This document shows positions 1-7,321 of a stretch of DNA of 11,679 bases, piece after piece. Source of the stretch: Methanofastidiosum sp964630765 (GTDB taxonomy: Archaea > Methanobacteriota_B > Thermococci > Methanofastidiosales > Methanofastidiosaceae); contig CAZVXE010000045.1 in the NCBI GenBank assembly GCA_964630765.1, positions 1-11,679 of the forward strand. Reading direction: 5' to 3'. Made by a program: the position numbers and the translations under genes. The first letter of the stretch is position 1, and every line of letters begins with the position of its first letter. Under the pieces are notes generated by a model, which did no database searches, was not told the origin of the DNA, and saw only the letters and a program-made list of their open reading frames with translations.

Positions 1-875
1 TTAGATGAAGTATTAGAAAATATATCTGTCAATTCAATAATTTTTAATTCAAGGTCTTTTTCAGAACCTTTATTATTCAATTCCTTTTTTATTTCAACAA
101 GATTGATTTGTCTTTCTATCTCTCTTTCTACCCATAGGGGTATCATCTCTAACTTCTGAACTCCTTTTAGTTCAACTCTTCCTCCTTCTCGGATGGAAAC
201 ATTGAGGTCCTGCCTTATCGTACCTAATCCTCTTTTTACTTTTCCTGTGGCCCTCAAGATTTGCCCTAGAATATACGCAGCCTCTTTTGCTTGTTCTGGG
301 TTTGAGATATCTGGGCCCGTTGCAATTTCAACAAGAGGAATCCCCAATCTATCAAGTCTAAATGTCTTGGTAGTATCATCTTGGCTAATCAATCTCGCAG
401 CGTCCTCTTCTATACATACTGTGAGGATAGAGACTGGACCATCTTTTGTCTTGATGTACCCATCTGTTGAGATAAGCATAGTCCTCTGGAAAGCTGAAGT
501 GTTTGAACCATCAAGAACTGTTTTCCTCATTACTTGGATTTCCTCAATTATATTGGAATTTAGAAGTAAGGATACTTCAACCCCAATTACTTTAGCTTCA
601 TCGGAAACAAGATGGGGAGGTTCCTCATCAAGCTCAACGAGACAATTTGAATCATAATATTGATAAATATAGGTTTTACCCCTCATATATTCTTTCAATG
701 CAGCAACATCTACTTCGCCTATTTCAGAGGGTGTCGGCCTAAGTTTTCTTTCAACTGTAAAGACGGGATCATCAGTTCTAAGAACTGTCGGGCAATGACA
801 AAATAGTTTTCTTTTAGTATTTAGTTGCTGATGAATCTCTAATCCTACTTTAAGGCCAAGTTGTTTATAGTCCAT
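1..875 (-). CDS. gatE: Archaeal Glu-tRNA(Gln) amidotransferase subunit E, N-terminal part (cut by window edge)
   Basis: GatE binds Glu-tRNA(Gln), activates the tRNA-bound glutamate with ATP and, with ammonia from GatD, converts it to Gln-tRNA(Gln) in the cytoplasm of archaea. Translating the minus strand from ATG at 875-873 gives 291 uninterrupted codons that run off base 1; GatE is usually about 620-640 residues, so slightly less than half is present. The start reads MDYKQLGLKVGLEIHQQL, the family's characteristic GLEIHQQL opening, followed at once by a KLFCHCP segment. Later segments such as RLDRLGIPLVEIATGP and the RQDLNVSI stretch are typical of the GatB/GatE cradle domain. The start lies inside the end of gatD (11-base overlap) behind a good AGGTGAT site, so translation is probably coupled to gatD. 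Identity is very secure; only the C-terminal half (GAD insertion and tail) is unseen. Confidence 0.96.
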   Translation of the reverse strand, partial: MDYKQLGLKVGLEIHQQLNTKRKLFCHCPTVLRTDDPVFTVERKLRPTPSEIGEVDVAALKEYMRGKTYIYQYYDSNCLVELDEEPPHLVSDEAKVIGVEVSLLLNSNIIEEIQVMRKTVLDGSNTSAFQRTMLISTDGYIKTKDGPVSILTVCIEEDAARLISQDDTTKTFRLDRLGIPLVEIATGPDISNPEQAKEAAYILGQILRATGKVKRGLGTIRQDLNVSIREGGRVELKGVQKLEMIPLWVEREIERQINLVEIKKELNNKGSEKDLELKIIELTDIFSNTSS

Positions 876-2154
876 TCTTATCACCTTTTATGCGGTAGTT
901 TATTTCGCCAGCCATATTATCAAGCATATTTCTCTTGACCTCAAAATATTCGTTTGTATGGCCTAAAATCCATGAAAGTTTAAGATATGCCGTTTCAGGC
1001 AACATGTCTTCTGCATATATTACTCCCATTTCCTCCATTATCCTCCCATTTGAGTAAACAAAGGGATCTACTCTGCCAAAAAGACACTGTGTCGCAAAAA
1101 CAATGATTATGCCTTCTTCTCTTGCTCTTTTAATTGAATCTACCCAGGAAAACTTATCATTTATTGTATCAGTTGGTACATGACCAAGAGCCGATGCCTC
1201 AATCACTAATCCTTTGTATCCTTTGTCTATGTAATAATCAAGAATTTCAGGATTAAAATTTGGATATGCCTTAATAATAGCAGTTCTTTCTTCCATCTCT
1301 ATATCGGGATATACCTCATTTTCATCGTTTCTTATCCTATAATCAGATAGTTTCTCAATTTTCCCATTCATAAAAACTTTGGCCAATGGAGATGTATTGA
1401 TGGGCCTAAAAGTATCCCTTCTAGTAGAATGCATCTTCCTAACTTTTGTTCCTCTGAGGACATTGCAATAAGTATCGTCCATTTCTCCATGCATGACAAT
1501 TACTGCTTCTCCGATATCAGAATGCCCGGCAACATATGAGGCACAAATGAGATTCATAGAACCATCAAAACTTCCCCTATCTGGGCTTCTTTGTGCGCCC
1601 ACAAGACAAACTGGCTTGGATAAATTTTGGAGCATAAAAGATAATGCAGAAGAAGTATAATGAAGTGTATCTGTACCGTGAGTGATAATAATCCCTTTAG
1701 ATCCAGAATTTAATTCTTTTGCCGCTTCTTTGGCTAGAATTTTATAACATTCAAAGGTCATTGATTCTGAAGCTATCTGGAATGGAGAAGATATATTCCG
1801 AAATGTTGCTATATCAGACAGTTCAGGAGCCATGAAAAATATTTCTTCTGGTTTCATAAGCCATCTTACTCCACCAGTTTCATAGTCTACTCTCGATGCT
1901 ATTGTGCCACCAGTTGAAATTAGAGATATTTCAGGAATATCTTTCCTTTTTTCAAATTTTACTTCGGAAAAAATTATTGGCTTTTGTTTTTTCTCAACGT
2001 TAATAATTTTAACAGAGTCTTTTCTAAAACCTATATTATATCCATTAGATAATTTAATAATAATTGAATCTTTCTTTGGGGAGGGTATCACTATTCCTTC
2101 GTAACTAATTTCGCCCTTCCTTAATGTAATTACATCTCCAACTTCCGGTTCCAT
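865..2154 (-). CDS. gatD: Archaeal Glu-tRNA(Gln) amidotransferase subunit D (asparaginase-like)
   Basis: GatD releases ammonia from glutamine or asparagine and channels it to GatE for Gln-tRNA(Gln) formation. The 429 residues match the family's length. Residues 1-65 form the N-terminal beta-barrel (Tudor-like) domain that separates GatD from ordinary type I asparaginases; residues 75-420 are the asparaginase fold. Visible catalytic motifs are TGGTIAS (81-87), HGTDT (159-163, with the Thr-Asp pair at 161-162) and the conserved lysine in KVRKMHS (Lys240). The spacing between Thr161 and Lys240 is close to that of characterised GatD. The gene overlaps the gatE start by 11 bases. No Shine-Dalgarno sequence precedes its ATG, and a TATA-like element lies about 25 bases upstream, so the mRNA is probably leaderless. 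A plain L-asparaginase is the only alternative, and it is excluded by the N-terminal domain and the gatE neighbour. Confidence 0.96.
   Translation of the reverse strand: MEPEVGDVITLRKGEISYEGIVIPSPKKDSIIIKLSNGYNIGFRKDSVKIINVEKKQKPIIFSEVKFEKRKDIPEISLISTGGTIASRVDYETGGVRWLMKPEEIFFMAPELSDIATFRNISSPFQIASESMTFECYKILAKEAAKELNSGSKGIIITHGTDTLHYTSSALSFMLQNLSKPVCLVGAQRSPDRGSFDGSMNLICASYVAGHSDIGEAVIVMHGEMDDTYCNVLRGTKVRKMHSTRRDTFRPINTSPLAKVFMNGKIEKLSDYRIRNDENEVYPDIEMEERTAIIKAYPNFNPEILDYYIDKGYKGLVIEASALGHVPTDTINDKFSWVDSIKRAREEGIIIVFATQCLFGRVDPFVYSNGRIMEEMGVIYAEDMLPETAYLKLSWILGHTNEYFEVKRNMLDNMAGEINYRIKGDKNGL
880..886 (-). promoter_or_regulatory. Ribosome binding site of gatE inside gatD
   Basis: Read on the minus strand the bases are AGGTGAT, an excellent match to the archaeal anti-Shine-Dalgarno sequence, four bases before the gatE ATG. 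They lie within the last codons of gatD. This fixes the gatE start and indicates that both subunits are made from one mRNA by coupled translation. Confidence 0.85.
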
Positions 2155-2174
2155 ATCTAAGGATAGGAATAATA

Positions 2175-2183
2175 CTATATAAG
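2175..2183 (-). promoter_or_regulatory. TATA box of the gatDE operon (predicted leaderless)
   Basis: The minus strand reads CTTATATAG here, a good archaeal TATA element. Its centre is about 25 bases before the gatD ATG, which places the transcription start at or within a base or two of the start codon. The intervening bases contain no GGAGG or GGTGA, consistent with a leaderless message. Confidence 0.6.
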
Positions 2184-2212
2184 TGTTTTACATATTTATA
2201 ATTCAGAAAAAT

Positions 2213-2247
2213 TAAAGAAAATAATAAAAAATAAATAATAATAAGAT
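2213..2247 (-). terminator. T-rich archaeal terminator after gdhA
   Basis: Immediately after the gdhA stop codon the minus strand is almost pure A/T with repeated T-runs, including one of six. Archaeal RNA polymerase terminates at such T-tracts without a hairpin. It separates gdhA from the gatD promoter just downstream. Confidence 0.55.
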
Positions 2248-3495
2248 TTAATAACTAAATCCTCTTGCCTTCATTGCATCGACAACTCTTTCGATTGCAA
2301 CGACGTAAGAAGCTGTTCTCATGCCTATATTATATTTTTCCTTAGCGCCAATTACATCCCAAAATGCCTTTGTCATCTTTTTGTCAAGTTTCTCGTATAC
2401 TTCATCTACAGTCCAGTAATAATTCATTAAGTTCTGGACCCACTCGAAATAGGAAACTGTTACTCCACCTGCATTACATAAGAAGTCAGGTATCTGGTAT
2501 ACTCCTTTTTTGATAAGAATTTCATCAGCTTCAGGAGTTACAGGACCATTAGCTAGTTCAGCAACCATTTTTGCCTGAATTTTATCGGCGTTTTTAGCAG
2601 TAATCTGATTTTCAAGTGCTGAAGGGCAGAGAATATCACATTTTAAGTATAGTAGGTCTTCATTAGTTATGTTTTTTGCACCCGGGAAGTTAACAACGGA
2701 ACCTGTTTTTTCTTTATGCTCAAGAACTTTATATGGATCAAGTCCCGCTTCATTATAAATTCCCCCTTGGGAATCAGAAACAGCTATAATCTTAGAGCCT
2801 TGATCATATAAAAATAGAGCTATGTAAGATCCTGCGTTTCCATATCCTTGCACTACCGATGTTGTTTTCTTTATGTCCCATTTCAAGTATTTTATGTATT
2901 CTCTAATGGTATACCATGCACCTTTTGCTGTTGCATCTCCTCTACCTAAAGAGCCTCCGACCGAGAGTGGTTTTCCGGTAATTACTCCAGGGGTGTAGTG
3001 TTGCCTTATTTTAGAAAATTCATCCATCATCCAAGCCATGATTTTTGGAGTGGTATAAACATCTGGGGCAGGAATGTCCAATTCTGGACCTATAAATTTG
3101 TAAATTGCTGCAATATACCCTCTAGAAAGTCTTTCAATTTCTCTATCGCTCATTTCTTTTGGATTGCAGATTATTCCTCCTTTTCCTCCACCATATGGTA
3201 TATCGACAACTGCACACTTCCACGTCATCCAAGCAGCAAGTGCCCTTACTTCGGCCGGGGATACGTTCCAATGGTATCTAATTCCCCCTTTTGTTGGTCC
3301 TCGGGCATCATTATATTGACATCTATAACCAGTAAAAACTTTAACATTGCCATTATCCATGGTAACTGGAATGGTTACCTCGAGAAACCTCTTTGGCTTT
3401 TTCAGCGCTTCATATATCCCTTCATCAAGTTTAAGAACTTTATTTACTTTATCAAGTTGTTTTAATACGTTTTCAAATGGATCTATGTTCTCCAT
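2248..3495 (-). CDS. gdhA: Glutamate dehydrogenase (Glu/Leu/Phe/Val family)
   Basis: This cytoplasmic enzyme interconverts 2-oxoglutarate plus ammonia with glutamate using NAD(P)H, the entry or exit point of nitrogen for amino acids. The 415 residues match hexameric archaeal and bacterial GDH. Residues 35-165 form the substrate domain with GPTKGGIRYH (Lys69), TWKCAVVDIPYGGGKGG (Lys93 and catalytic Lys105) and PAPDVYT (catalytic Asp145). Residues 180-330 form the nucleotide-binding Rossmann domain with GYGNAG at 217-222. The strand after it ends in VSDSQGGIYN, where the acidic residue argues weakly for NAD(H), but cofactor choice cannot be settled by reading. The C-terminal segment (DFLCNAGGVTVSYFEWVQN) is also classic. 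The ATG at 3495 is set by a strong GGGAGGT site five bases upstream. The gene has its own promoter and terminator, so it is probably monocistronic. Identity is very secure. Confidence 0.97.
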   Translation of the reverse strand: MENIDPFENVLKQLDKVNKVLKLDEGIYEALKKPKRFLEVTIPVTMDNGNVKVFTGYRCQYNDARGPTKGGIRYHWNVSPAEVRALAAWMTWKCAVVDIPYGGGKGGIICNPKEMSDREIERLSRGYIAAIYKFIGPELDIPAPDVYTTPKIMAWMMDEFSKIRQHYTPGVITGKPLSVGGSLGRGDATAKGAWYTIREYIKYLKWDIKKTTSVVQGYGNAGSYIALFLYDQGSKIIAVSDSQGGIYNEAGLDPYKVLEHKEKTGSVVNFPGAKNITNEDLLYLKCDILCPSALENQITAKNADKIQAKMVAELANGPVTPEADEILIKKGVYQIPDFLCNAGGVTVSYFEWVQNLMNYYWTVDEVYEKLDKKMTKAFWDVIGAKEKYNIGMRTASYVVAIERVVDAMKARGFSY

Positions 3496-3500
3496 AGAAT

Positions 3501-3539
3501 ACCTCCCCTTTGAACTGTTATTTTTTTAAGTATTTAAAT
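3501..3539 (-). promoter_or_regulatory. gdhA promoter and ribosome binding site
   Basis: On the minus strand a TATA-like ATTTAAATA occupies 3539-3531, predicting a transcription start near 3510. GGGAGGT at 3507-3501 follows, five bases before the ATG. The result is a very short leader made of little more than the ribosome binding site. Confidence 0.55.
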
Positions 3540-3577
3540 CTTAGTTATTATATTTGGCAGAAAAAGACCCCATTTGA

Positions 3578-3643
3578 CATTAAATTATCAAATTTAATGC
3601 CATTTAATCATTTTATTAAACCAATTTAAGAATAGATGGCATT
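3578..3643. repeat. Cluster of inverted repeats upstream of gdhA (possible operators)
   Basis: The 202-bp gap between gdhA and the upstream hydrolase gene holds a perfect 9-bp inverted repeat, CATTAAATT (3578-3586) and AATTTAATG (3591-3599), around a 4-base centre. A second pair of 8-bp arms, AATGCCAT (3596-3603) and ATGGCATT (3636-3643), overlaps it. The core TGCCA also occurs on the minus strand at 3559-3555. The cluster lies upstream of the gdhA TATA box, where an archaeal activator or repressor could bind. It could also be chance in AT-rich DNA or a weak structure after the hydrolase gene. Confidence 0.4.
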
Positions 3644-3697
3644 TAATTGCAGTAAGAATTAATCAATAAAAGAGTTAAGCCGCACAATATTCGACGT

Positions 3698-4318
3698 TTA
3701 TAAGTCCTCTTCCATAAGAGTGACCATATACTTGTTAAATAAGAGATCTTTCCCGGGAAAACTTTCTCCGTGCCCAGGGAATACTTCTTTTACTTTAATT
3801 TCACATAATTTTTTTAAAGATTCCTTTAGATCTTCGAGACTTCCTGATGGTAAGTCATATCGCCCAACTGAGCCTTTGAAAACTGTATCGCCAGAAAAAA
3901 GATAGCTCTTATCTTGTTCTAAGAGACACATTGACCCTGATGTATGCCCTGGGGTATGTATTACTTTAAGTAAATAATCCCCAATATCAATTTCATCATT
4001 TTCTTTTAGAGGATTCACGTCCTTATAGCCTTCAAAAGTATTAGAAAATGCCCAGAAAAAAGTTTTTTCAGTTGCATTTTGAATGTCTAGGTAATCCTTT
4101 TCATGTGCATAAATAGGTACTTCAAAAAATTTGTTACCGCCAATGTGATCATAGTGACAATGTGTATTGATAATAAAATCTATTTGTAGGTCATTTTCAT
4201 CGACATAATCATATATTCTATAATTCTTATATGTTCCAGTATCAATTAATACAGTTTTATCGCTCTCAAGTATGTAGCAATTAGAGTCGACTCCCAAAGA
4301 CTCAATAAAATGAAACAT
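3698..4318 (-). CDS. Metallo-beta-lactamase-fold hydrolase (glyoxalase II-like)
   Basis: The 206-residue protein is a single metallo-beta-lactamase domain with the full set of dinuclear metal ligands: THCHYDHIGG (His53, His55, Asp57, His58), HTPGHTSG (His125), SGDTVF (Asp144) and PGHG (His183). This subgroup includes glyoxalase II, persulfide dioxygenases and many uncharacterised thioester hydrolases; the sequence does not tell which applies. It is cytoplasmic, with no signal peptide or membrane segment. It follows lonB by 18 bases on the same strand, so it is probably the second gene of a lonB operon. A GTGAT sequence just before the ATG is a weak, closely spaced ribosome binding site. The fold is certain and the substrate unknown. 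A thioester hydrolase role would suit an organism rich in thiols such as coenzyme M, but that is inference. Confidence 0.88.
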   Translation of the reverse strand: MFHFIESLGVDSNCYILESDKTVLIDTGTYKNYRIYDYVDENDLQIDFIINTHCHYDHIGGNKFFEVPIYAHEKDYLDIQNATEKTFFWAFSNTFEGYKDVNPLKENDEIDIGDYLLKVIHTPGHTSGSMCLLEQDKSYLFSGDTVFKGSVGRYDLPSGSLEDLKESLKKLCEIKVKEVFPGHGESFPGKDLLFNKYMVTLMEEDL

Positions 4319-4336
4319 TTGATCACGTGAATTCTA

Positions 4337-6280
4337 TTAACCTAACGACTCTTGCAATTTTTTTAAATTTTTAACAAAATCTGAATTCTTATTTGTAATT
4401 AATACATAGCTTAAAATGTCTTCGAGCCGTTTAACAGGTACTATGTTTATCTGTTCCTTTTTTGATTTTTCTACGTATACGTCATCTTTGTTTGAGTATG
4501 GTATTATTACTTCTTTCATTCCACTCTCAACTGCAGCCTCGATTTTAGCACTGACCCCGCCTATTGGTAAAACATCACCCCTGACTGAAAGAGATCCAGT
4601 CATGGCGATATCTTGCCTTATTGGAATTTCTTCAAGTGCAGAAATAACGGCTGTTGCAACGGATACACTGGCACTGTCCCCTTCAACACCCTCGTATGCT
4701 TGAAGGAACTGAATAGTAATATCAAAGTTGGATAAATCCTTATTTGTGTATCTCTTTACTAAAGAGGACACTATTGATATTGACTCTTTTGCTATTTCTC
4801 CAAGTTTTCCTGTTGCAATTACATTACCATGTGATTTTGATGAAGAATTGGCAACGCCAACTTCTATAGGAGTAATAATCCCACTGCCCTCTCCTAATAC
4901 AGCAAGCCCATTAACTTTTCCTATCTGGGCACCTGTAGATCCGAATATTTGATAAGCTTTTTTCCTATCAATGTAATCATCTGCAATCTGATGCTCAAGA
5001 GATCTTGAAAGTTTTCTAGCTTCAATAATATGTTCAACGGTAACAATATTATCTCCTTTAGTTAAGGCGACATCACCGGCAGCCCTGACCATACCCCCAA
5101 GTTCCCTAAGTCTAAGCGTTAGGTGGTTCTTTCTGTTGCTTCTCCTTCTTGCCTCTTGAACAATCTCAGCAACAGCATCAAGTGAAAAGTGCGGTATTTT
5201 TGCATCTTTCTTTACCTCTTGTGCAACAAACCTAACGATCTTCTTTATATTTTCCTCAGTTGCCGGCATTGAATTTTCCATGTACACTTCATATCCATAT
5301 CCCCTAACCCTTGAACGTAGGGCAGGGTGCATATCACGCAAAGTTTCAAGATTTCCCGCCGCTACTAGGACGAAATTACATGGAACTTTTTCTGTTCTGA
5401 CCATAGCCCCAGAACTCATTTCACTCTGTCCTGTGATTGGATATGCTTTTTCTTGCATACCTGTAAGAATAGCTTGTTGCATTTGAATCTTTAAAGTTGA
5501 GATTTCATCTATAAATAATAGGCCTTTGTGAGCCTTCTGAATCATACCTGCTTCAACTCTTTCATGCGCTGGTGTACCAAGACCTCCGGACTGGAATGGG
5601 TCATGCCTAACATCCCCAAGTAATGCTCCTGCATGAGCGCCTGTTCCATCCAAAAATGGAGCATGGTCCCATTTAGAGTTATCAACTAGTATTTTTGGAA
5701 TCATGACTTGATTTTTAATTCTAAATGTCTGCATTCCAAAGAATATAATAACTGCAAGAAACAGCCCCCATAATAACTGCCCTTGTGTAAATGCAATAAC
5801 AATTATCGCACCAATAACAAAGAAAAGTATCATTCTTTTGCTTTCTTCCTGTTTTTTTGCCATCGCTTTGTGTTCATCGATGATAAGCCTTGCTTTCCCC
5901 CTTGGAACTGTCCTAATCCTTGGGGTATTTGGATCATCGGGATTTGGATAAGCAAGTATGTCTTCGAGATCTTCTTTTGGGAGAAGTTCTGCCATTGCCA
6001 AACCCAACATTGATTTTCCTGTTCCAGGTTCTCCTATTAATAACACGTTTCTTCTTTGTTTTGCTGCCGTCTTAACAATCTCAACAGCGTGATCTTGACC
6101 AATTACCTGATCAATAAGACTTTCAGGCACTTCTATTTCTTCAGTAGTAGAAACATCATAAAAAGATTTAATCTGTTCTCTAACTTTTTTAACTTCTTCT
6201 GTAATGTCTACCAATTCTTCGTTTATTGGTTCTACTTCTTTTTCTTTTACTTCATGAATAGAAGATTTTTTCTTTGCCAT
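4337..6280 (-). CDS. lonB: Archaeal membrane-anchored Lon protease (LonB type)
   Basis: LonB is an ATP-driven hexameric protease on the inner face of the archaeal membrane and degrades misfolded and regulatory proteins. The 647 residues match the family. Order: a charged N-terminal tail (1-50); AAA+ module with Walker A GEPGTGKS (83-90); two hydrophobic membrane segments at about 150-166 and 168-184, inserted between Walker A and Walker B as in all archaeal LonB; Walker B LLFIDE (254-259); an arginine-rich sensor region (about 321-326 and 379-392). The Lon protease domain covers about 440-647, with catalytic Ser536 in GDSAS and Lys579 in SAKIEAA, 43 residues apart as in bacterial Lon. The ATG at 6280 has an AGAGGA site seven bases upstream. 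The gene ends with tandem stops (TAA TAG) and heads a likely operon with the hydrolase gene. Nothing is missing or disrupted. Confidence 0.97.
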   Translation of the reverse strand: MAKKKSSIHEVKEKEVEPINEELVDITEEVKKVREQIKSFYDVSTTEEIEVPESLIDQVIGQDHAVEIVKTAAKQRRNVLLIGEPGTGKSMLGLAMAELLPKEDLEDILAYPNPDDPNTPRIRTVPRGKARLIIDEHKAMAKKQEESKRMILFFVIGAIIVIAFTQGQLLWGLFLAVIIFFGMQTFRIKNQVMIPKILVDNSKWDHAPFLDGTGAHAGALLGDVRHDPFQSGGLGTPAHERVEAGMIQKAHKGLLFIDEISTLKIQMQQAILTGMQEKAYPITGQSEMSSGAMVRTEKVPCNFVLVAAGNLETLRDMHPALRSRVRGYGYEVYMENSMPATEENIKKIVRFVAQEVKKDAKIPHFSLDAVAEIVQEARRRSNRKNHLTLRLRELGGMVRAAGDVALTKGDNIVTVEHIIEARKLSRSLEHQIADDYIDRKKAYQIFGSTGAQIGKVNGLAVLGEGSGIITPIEVGVANSSSKSHGNVIATGKLGEIAKESISIVSSLVKRYTNKDLSNFDITIQFLQAYEGVEGDSASVSVATAVISALEEIPIRQDIAMTGSLSVRGDVLPIGGVSAKIEAAVESGMKEVIIPYSNKDDVYVEKSKKEQINIVPVKRLEDILSYVLITNKNSDFVKNLKKLQESLG

Positions 6281-6287
6281 TTGTATT

Positions 6288-6338
6288 TCCTCTAAAAAGA
6301 CTTATCCGTTTATAGATGCCTAGCCTTTAAAAATATAT
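6288..6338 (-). promoter_or_regulatory. lonB promoter and ribosome binding site
   Basis: On the minus strand an AT-only TATA-like block (ATATATTTTTAAA, 6338-6326) predicts a start near 6308 and a leader of about 28 bases. The leader ends with AGAGGA at 6293-6288, seven bases before the ATG. A second weaker TATA-like sequence lies at about 6316-6309. Confidence 0.45.
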
Positions 6339-6380
6339 CGCACTTTTAGTATAGGGCATATTATCCGGTAATTATTCCAT

Positions 6381-6460
6381 TTTATATATAATAAATCTTA
6401 TAGAATTAGAATTTAAAGAGAAAAATATATTAATGGTTAGACATACCTAATTTTAGGTGT
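6381..6460 (+). promoter_or_regulatory. Candidate prs promoters and ribosome binding site
   Basis: Two TATA-like elements precede prs. TTTATATATA at 6381-6390 is the better consensus match and predicts a start near 6411 with a leader of about 54 bases. AAATATATTAA at 6423-6433 predicts a start near 6453. AGGTG at 6455-6459 is the ribosome binding site, five bases before the ATG. Which TATA is used cannot be decided by reading. Confidence 0.45.
6445..6458. repeat. Inverted repeat over the prs start region (possible operator)
   Basis: ACCTAA (6445-6450) and TTAGGT (6453-6458) are perfect inverted arms around a 2-base centre. The right arm contains most of the AGGTG ribosome binding site, and the repeat covers the start predicted from the proximal TATA box. 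This fits a repressor site for the neighbouring HTH-CBS protein. Chance is possible for 6-bp arms. Confidence 0.35.
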
Positions 6461-6464
6461 TTGC

Positions 6465-7313
6465 ATGTATGTTACGTCACTATCATCGAAAACAACTTTA
6501 GATAAATTAAAAGGGGATTTTAAACTTATTGACTGCCACTTTGAAAGATTTCCAGATGGAGAAGGTTATGTTAGATTTGATGAAAAGGTCAAAAATATTA
6601 AAGAGATTCTTATAGTTCAATCGTTATACTATCCCCAAGATGAGCATATAATGCAACTTTTTTTCATGATCGATGCCTTAAAAGACTTAAACATTAAGAT
6701 TAATCTTTTAATTCCTTACATGGCTTATGCAAGACAAGACAAGAGATTCAAAGACTGGGAGTCTGTTTCTGGCATATCATTAGCAAAGATGATAGATCGA
6801 TTTGAACTTGAGTCAAAGTATACAGTGGATATACACGATTTAAAAATAACAAAAGCCATGAAGGGAGAAAATCTTTCAGCTATGCCCGCAATAGCAGATT
6901 ATTTAATGAATTTAAATCTTAAAGAGCCCGTTATTATATCCCCTGATAAAGGCTCAGTGGAAAGAGCGAAGATAGTTGCTGATCAGATGGAGGCAGAATT
7001 TGATCATCTTGAAAAGACAAGGCTTTCTGGAGACACCGTTGAGATAAGGCCAAAAGAAATTAACACTAAAAATAGAGATGTTGCAATTGTCGATGATATA
7101 ATATCAACTGGCGGAACTATGGCAAAGGCATGTGAAGTTCTTAAGAGAGAAGGAACTTTAAAGGTATTATCTGGTGCAACTCATCTATTGATGATATCAA
7201 ACGCAGAAGAAAGATTAAAAAAGGCAGGAATTGACCGTATCTTTGGTTCAGATTCTATACCCTCTAAATTTTCTGACATATCAATTGCTAGTATTATAGA
7301 AGAGATGTTTTAG
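6465..7313 (+). CDS. prs: Ribose-phosphate pyrophosphokinase (PRPP synthetase), archaeal type
   Basis: The enzyme makes PRPP from ribose 5-phosphate and ATP for purine, pyrimidine, histidine and tryptophan synthesis; in methanogens PRPP also feeds methanopterin synthesis. The 282 residues match the short archaeal form. Visible motifs are RFPDGEGYVRF (28-38); PYMAYARQDKRF (84-95), the ATP-binding segment; the metal-site segment VDIHDLKI (121-128), where the usual second residue is substituted by Ile; PDKGSVERA (160-168); the flexible-loop pair Lys184 and Arg186 in EKTR; and the PRPP loop VDDIISTGGT (209-218). The start ATG at 6465 follows AGGTG at 6455-6459. An HTH-CBS gene begins 8 bases after the stop and is surely co-transcribed. 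Identity is secure. Confidence 0.95.
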   Translation: MYVTSLSSKTTLDKLKGDFKLIDCHFERFPDGEGYVRFDEKVKNIKEILIVQSLYYPQDEHIMQLFFMIDALKDLNIKINLLIPYMAYARQDKRFKDWESVSGISLAKMIDRFELESKYTVDIHDLKITKAMKGENLSAMPAIADYLMNLNLKEPVIISPDKGSVERAKIVADQMEAEFDHLEKTRLSGDTVEIRPKEINTKNRDVAIVDDIISTGGTMAKACEVLKREGTLKVLSGATHLLMISNAEERLKKAGIDRIFGSDSIPSKFSDISIASIIEEMF

Positions 7314-7321
7314 GCGATTTA

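Noticed and set aside
193..657. Open frame of 154 codons on the plus strand
   Set aside because: It is entirely antisense to gatE, whose minus-strand reading is clearly conserved, and its translation has no recognisable domain or ribosome binding site.
2998..3465. Plus-strand frame of 155 codons
   Set aside because: Antisense to the conserved core of gdhA; the translation is low-complexity and rich in aromatic residues, as expected of a shadow frame.
6355..6380. NrpR-like GG...CC half-symmetric sequence in the lonB/prs gap
   Set aside because: The arms do not match each other beyond GG/CC, and spacing differs from the known GGAA-N6-TTCC operator.
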